A stretch of 8,740 bases of DNA from Moraxellaceae bacterium (lineage in GTDB: Bacteria > Pseudomonadota > Gammaproteobacteria > Pseudomonadales > UBA3067), in the NCBI GenBank assembly GCA_002401525.1, contig NVTH01000083.1:1-8740 (forward strand). The letters are read 5' to 3'. The position numbers were made by a program, and so were the translations under genes. Shown piece after piece: positions 1-5,005 of this stretch. The notes beneath the pieces were generated by a model. It saw nothing but the letters and a program-made list of their open reading frames with translations. It made no database searches and was not told the DNA's origin. How positions within the stretch are numbered: the first letter of the stretch is position 1; every line of letters begins with the position of its first letter.

Positions 1-96
1 AAAATCAGTCATGATGTAAATTTATGGGCTAAGGAGTTCGTCCGTGAAATTGGGTTGATCGACTATTCGGTTTGCAGTTTAGTGCACGGTAAATAA
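1..96 (+). CDS. 3' end of an unidentified protein gene (partial)
   Basis: Frame 1 is open from the window edge to TAA at 94-96 and encodes 31 C-terminal residues, beginning KISHDVNLWAKEF and ending SLVHGK. The segment REIGLIDYS could be the end of a compact helical or winged-helix domain, but the fragment is too short to assign a family. The reading is supported by position: the stop lies 4 bases before the ATG of the next gene, the same tight spacing seen further down this operon. The gene is therefore probably the upstream member of the channel/rhomboid operon. Its identity needs the sequence left of the window. Confidence 0.55.
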   Translation, partial: KISHDVNLWAKEFVREIGLIDYSVCSLVHGK

Positions 97-100
97 TGCT

Positions 101-742
101 ATGAAAAACGTTATTAAAGGGCTTTTTAGCCGCGATAAGAAAGACACGTCGAGACAATTAAATCACCCTAATCAGTTGCAAATGGGGGATATGTTAAAGC
201 TCGACGATAGCTTTCTTTTGCCTGCAGTACTGAGGGGGCAAACCTTCAAAGTGTCCGAAGTGAATACCTATCAATTCGAGTACGAACATTATCCCGAGTG
301 GGTACTGAAGAATGAACGAGGCGACGCAGTATTCTTAACATTAGACGATGATGACGGTGAAGAGTTTGCAAACTTTGCTATAAAAATTCAGCGCGCTGAC
401 GTTGAATCACTATTTGATATGGATGAGTTTGCGGAAATCTTTGAGGAGGAGGAGGGCGCAGCTCTGAATCTCCAGGGTGAACGGGAGGGATTTGATAAAT
501 GGCTTGATTCTAAATATCATCAAATCTCGCAAGCTAACAGAGGCTATTTTTATTCGGTAGATTATCGTGACAGCGCACCTCCCGATGACGAAGAATATGG
601 CGAACCTTTCGATTTGTTTGAACTAGAGAGTGATGATGGCATGAAAGGGGTTGGGGTGGAGGTTTGGCCGGATGGAGAAACAGACGTGTTCCTGTCTATC
701 AGTCGCCCACTTGGGGATATCCGTGAACTTTGGCCAAAATAG
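101..742 (+). CDS. Acidic cytosolic protein, DUF4178-like
   Basis: A 213-residue protein with no signal peptide or membrane segment. Residues 1-20 are basic. Residues 26-100 form a beta-rich domain with the pattern MGDxLKL, LRGQTFKV, TYQFEY, EWVLKN and VFLTLDDDD, which resembles the DUF4178 fold (a Gly-Asp start, a central aromatic strand and a Trp/Leu strand). A very acidic stretch (about 106-118, including EEEE encoded by a GAG run) precedes a second half (about 125-213) with KWLDSKYHQIS, RGYFYSVDYRDS and a repeated-strand tail ending in GVEVWPDGETDVFLSISRPLGDI. DUF4178 proteins often sit in bacterial clusters with DUF350, polyamine-synthesis or PspA-type genes, which suits a membrane-stress context. 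The family assignment is by pattern only. The ATG follows the previous stop by 4 bases and has a weak ribosome site, consistent with translational coupling. The biochemical role is unknown. Confidence 0.7.
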   Translation: MKNVIKGLFSRDKKDTSRQLNHPNQLQMGDMLKLDDSFLLPAVLRGQTFKVSEVNTYQFEYEHYPEWVLKNERGDAVFLTLDDDDGEEFANFAIKIQRADVESLFDMDEFAEIFEEEEGAALNLQGEREGFDKWLDSKYHQISQANRGYFYSVDYRDSAPPDDEEYGEPFDLFELESDDGMKGVGVEVWPDGETDVFLSISRPLGDIRELWPK

Positions 743-752
743 GGTTTGAATA

Positions 753-1085
753 GTGCCAGATAAAAATTTGCCCAAAAAATGGAAAAAAGAGCAAAAGGTC
801 GTTAAGGCAATTCAGGTGGCCTTCGACATTGGCGAGGAGTTCCAGTATCGACTTAGAAAAGAAGCCTTGGATTTGGGGGTCAACCCTTCTGATCGTGTGC
901 GCCAGATATTAGGCTTGCCTACCAATAAAAGAGCACAACGACCACGATTGTCCATTTCTTTATCGGAAGTAGATTTTGAATTATTAGCGGAGGAGTTTGG
1001 GTTAGAAAAGGACAACAAAGTCGCCATTAAACAAAAAGCGGCTGCGCAATTGATTACCTACATAAAAAATAGTCGAGAAGACTAG
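753..1085 (+). CDS. Small basic protein with two ribbon-helix-helix-like units
   Basis: A 110-residue soluble protein. The start is GTG at 753: an in-frame TGA at 747-749 excludes anything further upstream, and AGGG (741-744) sits 8 bases before the GTG. After a Lys-rich head (KKWKKEQK), residues 18-54 read as a strand (KAIQVAFD), a helix (about 27-41), a turn at LGVNPSD and a second helix ending RVRQILGL. This is the ribbon-helix-helix order. Residues 65-104 repeat it: a strand (RLSISL), an acidic helix (SEVDFELLAEEFGL) and a basic/Ala helix (VAIKQKAAAQLITYI). This suggests two RHH-like halves in one chain, so it might bind DNA as a built-in dimer; that is inference. It lies 10 bases after the DUF4178-like gene and 1 base before the channel ATG, so it is probably translated with them. 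It could also be a structural or regulatory partner of the channel. Confidence 0.7.
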   Translation: MPDKNLPKKWKKEQKVVKAIQVAFDIGEEFQYRLRKEALDLGVNPSDRVRQILGLPTNKRAQRPRLSISLSEVDFELLAEEFGLEKDNKVAIKQKAAAQLITYIKNSRED

Positions 1086-1086
1086 T

Positions 1087-2187
1087 ATGCTTAGACTCTC
1101 ACCTTTTAGTTGGAGGGCTAGGCGCAGAGATTGGTATACACAATTAACCGATTCAAGCATTCGCAAAAGAATCATTCGTTTATTATTGATGCTGCTGATG
1201 CTAATGGCTTGCCATGTCATCGCCATAGTAGTCCTGGAAGATTTTACGGTTTGGGATGCGATTTGGTTAACCATTACCACAGTCACCACCGTTGGATATG
1301 GAGATATGTCGGCACAAACAGTCGCCGGCCAGTTGGCAACGGTGCTGTTTCTTTATATCGCTGGAATATCCTTATTAGCACAATTAGTGGGCGAGTACGT
1401 AGATTATCGAATTGATCGCCGAGATCGTATGTTACGTGGCCGATGGAGCTGGAAAAAAATGAATGACCACCTGTTGATTATCAATATTCCCAATTCCCAC
1501 AGTGATACCTACCTTCAGCGTTTAACTCAGCAGATTAGAATTACGCCAGGGATTGAGGATATAGCGATTCAGCTACTAACTCCCAATTACCCCGATGGAT
1601 TGCCTATTGGGCTAAGAGAGATGGGCGTGGTGCATCGATCGGATCAGGTGAATAATATGGGCGCGTTGAAAGCGGCTAATGCACACCAAGCTAGATTTAT
1701 TATTTTGTTGGCGGATGATCCTTATGATCTTCGTTCGGACAGTGTCAGTATTGACGTGCTCGATCATTTGCAGGAAATGAAGACGCCGGCTTTTATTGTG
1801 GCCGAATGCGTTAATGATGAAAATAAATCGCGTTTTAATCGCATGGGTGCCGACGCCATACTTCGACCCATAAGGGCTTATCCAGAAATCCTTGTTAGAG
1901 CGATATCTGCTCCGGGTTCGGAACAGATATTAGAAAACCTTTTTACGCATCAGGGAGTCTACGCCAAACGTTTTGACGTCACGCTAGGTGATCAACCGTG
2001 GGGCCAAGTGGCTAGCAAGCTATTGTTGTCCGGAATAGGCACGCCACTGGGGTATATGAATACAGAGAACCAATTAGTACTTAACCCCTCCACCTCTGAT
2101 TGCGCCGAATCGAAGGCAATCTTTCTCCTTGTTGATCATGATAAGGAATATTCTTTGGCTGAAGTGCTCGAATGTATAGAGGGATAG
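1087..2187 (+). CDS. Two-TM potassium channel with degenerate RCK domain
   Basis: A 366-residue inner-membrane ion channel subunit. A basic head (1-28) leads into TM1 (about 29-50), a pore helix, and the selectivity filter TTVGYGD (67-73), the signature of K+ channels. TM2 spans about 80-104. A basic linker (YRIDRRDRMLRGRW) connects to a cytosolic Rossmann-like domain (128-262), recognisable as RCK/TrkA-N by HRSDQVNNMGALKAANAHQARFIILLADD (183-211) and FIVAECVNDENKSRFNRMGADAILRP (236-261). A TrkA-C-like domain follows (about 288-352). The nucleotide-binding Gly-rich loop after the first strand is replaced by INIPNSHS (132-139), with no GxGxxG, so NAD(H) or nucleotide gating may be lost or altered. 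The start ATG is one base after the preceding stop, with GAGAAG (1075-1080) as ribosome site. It probably works as a tetramer. Confidence 0.92.
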   Translation: MLRLSPFSWRARRRDWYTQLTDSSIRKRIIRLLLMLLMLMACHVIAIVVLEDFTVWDAIWLTITTVTTVGYGDMSAQTVAGQLATVLFLYIAGISLLAQLVGEYVDYRIDRRDRMLRGRWSWKKMNDHLLIINIPNSHSDTYLQRLTQQIRITPGIEDIAIQLLTPNYPDGLPIGLREMGVVHRSDQVNNMGALKAANAHQARFIILLADDPYDLRSDSVSIDVLDHLQEMKTPAFIVAECVNDENKSRFNRMGADAILRPIRAYPEILVRAISAPGSEQILENLFTHQGVYAKRFDVTLGDQPWGQVASKLLLSGIGTPLGYMNTENQLVLNPSTSDCAESKAIFLLVDHDKEYSLAEVLECIEG

Positions 2188-2220
2188 AGGAGGGTAGGGT
2201 TTGTTTGGACTAGAATTGAG

Positions 2221-2883
2221 ATGAGATTGTGGTTTAAAAAAAAGGCGTCCTCAATGATCCGCTCCACGTCAGCAAAATTGTTTGTTAGTCCACGGGTGAT
2301 GCAAAAAGTTTATTTGGTTTGCTGCCTTGCGCTCCTCCTCTGGGCGATCGAGATAATCAACTTTAGTACGGGCCATCGCTTGAATGCCTATGGCATCTAC
2401 CCCCACTCTAGCTCCCCCTTACCAGGAATACTTCTGGCCCCTTGGCTGCATGGCGGCGCATTTCATCTCTTTATGAACACGCTGCCCTTTATGGTATTGA
2501 GCTGGTTTGTAATGCTAAGAGGCATAGGCGTATGGCTAGCGATCACGCTTTTTATTAGCGTCTTATCGGGTCTAATGGTGTGGTTTTTTGGTAGAGATGC
2601 ATACCACATTGGGGCGAGCGGGTTGATATTTGGGTATTTAGGCTATTTGGTGTTTCGCGGCATCTTTGAGCGAAATTTTTCTTCCGTTGCGATTGCTGGC
2701 TTTGTGGTCATGTTTTATGGGGGGATGTTTATGGGCATTATCCCGGCTTCGAGTAAGGTGTCCTGGGAGTCACATCTCTTTGGACTGCTTGCTGGTGTGC
2801 TGGCAGCATGGGTCTGGAAGCGACCATTATTGCTAAAGAAAACAAAAAAGAGTCACGAGCCTGACCTCAAAGAACCTGTTTAA
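2221..2883 (+). CDS. Rhomboid-family intramembrane serine protease
   Basis: A 220-residue polytopic membrane protein with the rhomboid signatures in order: W75-LHGGAFH82LFMN86 (the HxxxN loop/TM2 motif), GAS133G (catalytic serine at the start of its helix) and SH185LFGLLAG (catalytic histidine). Ser-133 and His-185 form the expected dyad, so the enzyme appears active and would cleave single-pass membrane proteins inside or near the bilayer. Six hydrophobic segments fit a minimal bacterial rhomboid; the C-terminus is Lys-rich and cytosolic. ATG 2221 is the first start after the channel stop, but GGAGGGTAGGG (2189-2199) is too distant to serve it well. ATG 2254 (Met-12) is an alternative. A run of eight A (2236-2243) lies between the two. 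It is 33 bases downstream of the channel gene, likely the last gene of the operon. Substrates cannot be inferred. Confidence 0.92.
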   Translation: MRLWFKKKASSMIRSTSAKLFVSPRVMQKVYLVCCLALLLWAIEIINFSTGHRLNAYGIYPHSSSPLPGILLAPWLHGGAFHLFMNTLPFMVLSWFVMLRGIGVWLAITLFISVLSGLMVWFFGRDAYHIGASGLIFGYLGYLVFRGIFERNFSSVAIAGFVVMFYGGMFMGIIPASSKVSWESHLFGLLAGVLAAWVWKRPLLLKKTKKSHEPDLKEPV

Positions 2884-2937
2884 GAAGCCTCTGTTTAAGA
2901 AGAACTTATTTTAGAAGCTCTTTTCTAATAGGCATCT
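2878..2937. repeat. 15-bp tandem repeats across the rhomboid stop codon
   Basis: Three adjacent 15-bp units begin at 2878 (GTTTAAGAAGCCTCT), 2893 (GTTTAAGAAGAACTT) and 2908 (ATTTTAGAAGCTCTT). A fourth, weaker unit at 2923 (TTCTAATAGGCATCT) still matches the first at about 10 of 15 positions. The first unit contains the rhomboid stop TAA (2881-2883) and the second carries the same TAA. A diverged copy appears again at 2966-2980 (GCCTAATAAGCATCT). This looks like duplication of the gene's 3' end by slippage, now decaying. No terminator-quality hairpin was seen here. Confidence 0.75.
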
Positions 2938-3065
2938 ACCCAAAAACAACCCTCTAAAACGCTCTGCCTAATAAGCATCTGTGCAAAAAGACGCAGGCTA
3001 AATTGCTTTCTTTCCTCTGTTTTATTAGAATCCGCTGTCTTTTTTGATTAAATTGTCTTCTTACG

Positions 3066-3245
3066 TCATTTATTGCCGATTTTGAGCGCCTGGGCTCCCA
3101 AGCCGCCGAGTGTTAGCTTTTGCATTTGATTTGGTTTCAAATTGATATTGAGGCTCCGGTAGAGAGAGCTGGTTGAAGCATTCTCCTGGTTGCTTTCGGT
3201 TCCTGTTTGTAGAGGTAGTAGAGGCTCTGATTTGGATTGACTCAA
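3066..3245 (-). CDS. Possible small ORF, 59 residues, hypothetical
   Basis: On the minus strand an open frame runs from TTG at 3245 to TGA at 3066-3068. The N-terminal half is polar and Ser/Gln/Glu-rich (SQSKSEPLLPLQTG, then ESNQENASTSS). The C-terminal half looks like a folded or amphipathic peptide: SLYRSLNINLKPNQMQ followed by KLTLGGLGAQALKIGNK. The composition resembles real protein more than the other frames of this interval do. Against it, the only start is TTG, the AGGG before it is almost adjacent, and an in-frame stop lies two codons upstream. It matches no family I recognise. It could also be a remnant of a longer gene. Confidence 0.25.
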   Translation of the reverse strand: MSQSKSEPLLPLQTGTESNQENASTSSLYRSLNINLKPNQMQKLTLGGLGAQALKIGNK

Positions 3246-3396
3246 ACCCTAATGAATGGTGAGTAATGTCTTGGGGCGCTGTGGAATAGCGGAAGATTTG
3301 ATAGACTGCTTCAAAGCAGGGGAGGTGGTTAAATTTCGGGCGTTGTAATCGTGCAAAACTACAATATTAGACTAAATTATTGTTTATACGCCGTTA

Positions 3397-3424
3397 TTTA
3401 CACTGTTCTTCTGATCGATAATAT
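3397..3424 (+). promoter_or_regulatory. Probable sigma-70 promoter of yajQ
   Basis: TTTACA (3397-3402, five of six to the -35 consensus) is separated by 16 bases from TAATAT (3419-3424, four of six to the -10 consensus). It would give a leader of about 45 bases before the yajQ ATG, with the G-run ribosome site at its end. Confidence 0.45.
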
Positions 3425-3477
3425 TTCAAATAAGCGTTTGCTGTAATGAATCTGTTTAATGAAAGGGGGGGTTGTTC

Positions 3478-3960
3478 ATGCCATCGTTTGATGTTGTATC
3501 GGAAGTGGATATGCATGAGGTCACCAACGCGATCGATCAAGCCAATAGAGAAATTAAGACTCGGTTTGACCTAAAGGGGACCAGTGCCAAATTTAGTTTG
3601 GAAGAGGGAAAGGTAGTGATTACTGCTGACTCTGAATTCCAGATCAATCAGTTAATGGACATTTTAAAAGCAAAATTAATTAAACGAAGTGTGGACGTGG
3701 CTTGTTTGGAGGTCGCTGACGCTACTCCCTTGGGAAAGTCCGTAATACAGCAAGTCACCATTCAACAAGGCTTGGATTCTCTTGTTTGTAAAAAGATAGT
3801 CAAGTTGGTGAAAGAGAAAAAGCTAAAAATTCAATCCTCGATTCAAGGAGATAAAGTGCGCTTTACGGGCAAGAAGAGGGATGATTTGCAGATCGTCATT
3901 AGCTTCTTGAAAGAGGCTGATATAGACATGCCTCTACAATATAACAACTTCCGTGATTAG
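3478..3960 (+). CDS. yajQ: YajQ family nucleotide/cyclic-di-GMP-binding protein
   Basis: A 160-residue cytosolic protein matching the YajQ/UPF0234 family over its full length. It opens MPSFDVVSEVDMHEV, has the conserved REIKTRFDLKG segment, continues QINQLMDILKAKLIKR, and closes with KIVKLVKEKKLKIQSSIQGD, VRFTGKKRDDLQ and the invariant tail NFRD. The fold is two ferredoxin-like halves. In Xanthomonas a YajQ homologue binds cyclic-di-GMP and acts with the regulator Clp; other members bind nucleotides or RNA. The start is ATG 3478, not the in-frame TTG at 3472, because family members begin MPSFD and the run of seven G (3465-3471) lies 6 bases before this ATG. It stands alone with its own probable promoter and terminator. 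Confidence 0.95.
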   Translation: MPSFDVVSEVDMHEVTNAIDQANREIKTRFDLKGTSAKFSLEEGKVVITADSEFQINQLMDILKAKLIKRSVDVACLEVADATPLGKSVIQQVTIQQGLDSLVCKKIVKLVKEKKLKIQSSIQGDKVRFTGKKRDDLQIVISFLKEADIDMPLQYNNFRD

Positions 3961-3971
3961 GGCGTTCGAGC

Positions 3972-4010
3972 GTGAGTCAGTGCAAAAGCTGCCCATTACT
4001 CACTATTATT
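3972..4010 (+). terminator. Probable imperfect terminator after yajQ
   Basis: GTGAGT (3972-3977) pairs with ACTCAC (3998-4003). Inside, CAGTGC and GCTG around an AAAA loop extend the stem with a bulge. TATTATTT follows directly. The stem is interrupted and the T-tract is mixed with A, so termination may be inefficient. Confidence 0.45.
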
Positions 4011-4145
4011 TAACATTAAAAAGGAGACCTAAATTATAAGTTGAAGTGAATGTTTCAAAGTGTATTTATAAGCGAGTAATTTTAATTCGAGCGGGAAAAT
4101 TTAAACATTAAGTCCTCTATTTGGGTGTACACATTTTTATGGATT

Positions 4146-4174
4146 TTGACTTAGGGCTTGTTCGGACTTAATAG
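4146..4174 (+). promoter_or_regulatory. Possible promoter of the cold-shock-domain gene
   Basis: TTGACT (4146-4151, five of six to the -35 consensus) is followed after 17 bases by TAATAG (4169-4174), a poor -10. The transcript would have an AT-rich leader of roughly 60 bases before the ATG at 4240. A GTGTACAC palindrome lies just upstream at 4125-4132. Confidence 0.35.
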
Positions 4175-4239
4175 TGTTTTAATCGGTAGTCTATTTTTGG
4201 ATCCGCTTGAAAAACTTTTATACAAAGAGTGACAATATA

Positions 4240-4689
4240 ATGAATGGAAAAATATTTTTAAAAAGCTTAGTGATTAGCTTAGTAATGACCGCGGTATCAA
4301 TTTTATTCATCAATTCGATGGCATCCGCAGAGATTAGTTTTACAGGCCCGGTAGCGGGAATATTATTGGGGTTGTTTGTTTTAAATGGTGTGATTTTAGC
4401 CTGGGGAAAAGGAGCTTCTTCTAAGGATAAGGAAGTTGTCGACGGCAGCAATGAAATGGCGTCGGATGAATCAGTTTCAGATGAAGATAGAAATTCTGGG
4501 ACAGTAAAATGGTTTAATGCTTCTAAAGGCTTTGGCTTTATCTCTCGTTCGGACGGTGATGATGTTTTTGTCCATTTTAGATCAATTCGCGGGGAGGGAC
4601 GGCGTGTATTACTTGAGGGTCAAAGCGTCGAATTTACCATTACCCAAGGTGAAAAAGGCTTACAAGCTGAGGACGTTTTGATCGTCTGA
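4240..4689 (+). CDS. Membrane-anchored cold-shock-domain protein
   Basis: A 149-residue protein joining a membrane anchor to a nucleic-acid-binding domain. TM1 is about 5-26 and TM2 about 36-55, with a short loop ([12 protein letters not shown]) between them. A polar, acidic linker (56-86) leads to a complete C-terminal cold-shock domain (87-149) starting [16 protein letters not shown], with RNP1 KGFGFI (96-101) and RNP2 VFVHF (109-113). Cold-shock domains bind single-stranded RNA or DNA; two TMs with a cytosolic C-terminus would hold this one at the inner face of the membrane. ATG 4240 is chosen over TTG 4207 because the hydrophobic segment begins right after it and GAG (4227-4229) is at an acceptable distance. 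It is followed by a strong terminator and seems monocistronic. Targets are unknown. Confidence 0.9.
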   Translation: MNGKIFLKSLVISLVMTAVSILFINSMASAEISFTGPVAGILLGLFVLNGVILAWGKGASSKDKEVVDGSNEMASDESVSDEDRNSGTVKWFNASKGFGFISRSDGDDVFVHFRSIRGEGRRVLLEGQSVEFTITQGEKGLQAEDVLIV

Positions 4690-4711
4690 TCTATTCCTTC
4701 TTGAAAACTAG

Positions 4712-4760
4712 CTGTCTAGTTGCGCATCCTTATCTAAGTAGATGCAACTAGACAGTCTTT
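4712..4760 (+). terminator. Strong hairpin terminator after the cold-shock-domain gene
   Basis: CTGTCTAGTTGC (4712-4723) pairs perfectly over 12 bp with GCAACTAGACAG (4744-4755), and ATC/GAT can extend the stem past a two-base bulge. TCTTT follows at 4756-4760. This is the clearest intrinsic terminator in the window and isolates the cold-shock-domain gene from the MORN gene. Confidence 0.75.
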
Positions 4761-4764
4761 ATTG

Positions 4765-4778
4765 GGTGTCTAGACACC
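4765..4778. promoter_or_regulatory. 14-bp perfect palindrome, possible operator
   Basis: GGTGTCTAGACACC reads identically on both strands. It starts 10 bases after the arm of the preceding terminator and shares the core GTCTAG with that stem. As a 5-4-5 dyad without mismatches it could be a protein binding site, for a dimeric regulator of the MORN gene downstream, or an extra hairpin in the read-through RNA. No binding protein can be named. Confidence 0.4.
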
Positions 4779-4939
4779 GAGTTGCAAGCGTTAAAATAAA
4801 AACCCACTTTTAGTCTATGTCGTCACAATTGTTAAGAAATATATCTACCCAGTTAAAAAAAACATCAATCGAATACCATTAAGTCATTGAGCCAAAACTC
4901 TATTGCCGAGATAATAGCTGCATTACCTCTCAGGCAGCC

Positions 4940-4956
4940 CGCCTAAAAGGCGTTTT
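4940..4956 (+). terminator. Small attenuator-like hairpin in the MORN gene leader
   Basis: CGCCT (4940-4944) and AGGCG (4948-4952) form a perfect 5-bp GC-rich stem around AAA, followed by TTTTAATT. It lies about 50 bases before the MORN start codon, on the transcript side, where it could attenuate the gene or terminate transcripts arriving from upstream. The stem is short. Confidence 0.4.
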
Positions 4957-5005
4957 AATTCAATCTTCAAGAAGAAATTCTAATAAATCAGTGACATTTA
5001 TTCGT

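Larger units (their letters stand above)
2884..3477. other. Long intergenic region, rhomboid to yajQ
   Basis: This stretch of about 590 bases has no confident gene. It contains the decaying 15-bp repeats at its left end, a possible 59-codon minus-strand small ORF (3066-3245), a small perfect hairpin CTGCT-TCAA-AGCAG (3306-3319), and the probable yajQ promoter (3397-3424). The hairpin at 3306 does not sit in a tRNA cloverleaf and has no T-run after it. The length is unusual beside the tightly packed operon upstream, so a small RNA or small protein gene is possible, but nothing in the sequence proves it. Confidence 0.5.
4690..5005. other. Intergenic region before the MORN lipoprotein gene
   Basis: About 316 bases without a gene. 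From left to right it holds the terminator stem (4712-4760), a 14-bp perfect palindrome (4765-4778), an AT-rich middle part without a convincing promoter, and a small attenuator-like hairpin (4940-4956). No ribosome site of good quality precedes the MORN gene. Confidence 0.5.

Noticed and set aside
442..455. GAGGAGGAGGAGG run as an internal ribosome site or microsatellite
   Set aside because: No start codon follows at a usable distance in an open frame; it simply encodes the acidic EEEE segment.
3278..3350. tRNA-like segment with loop containing TTCAAA, recalling a selenocysteine tRNA anticodon arm
   Set aside because: The stem CTGCT/AGCAG leaves only a 4-base loop, no acceptor stem closes around it and no T-arm GTTCGA sequence follows.
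3472..3477. TTG at 3472 as yajQ start
   Set aside because: It touches the G-run ribosome site, and family members begin at MPSFD, which matches ATG 3478.
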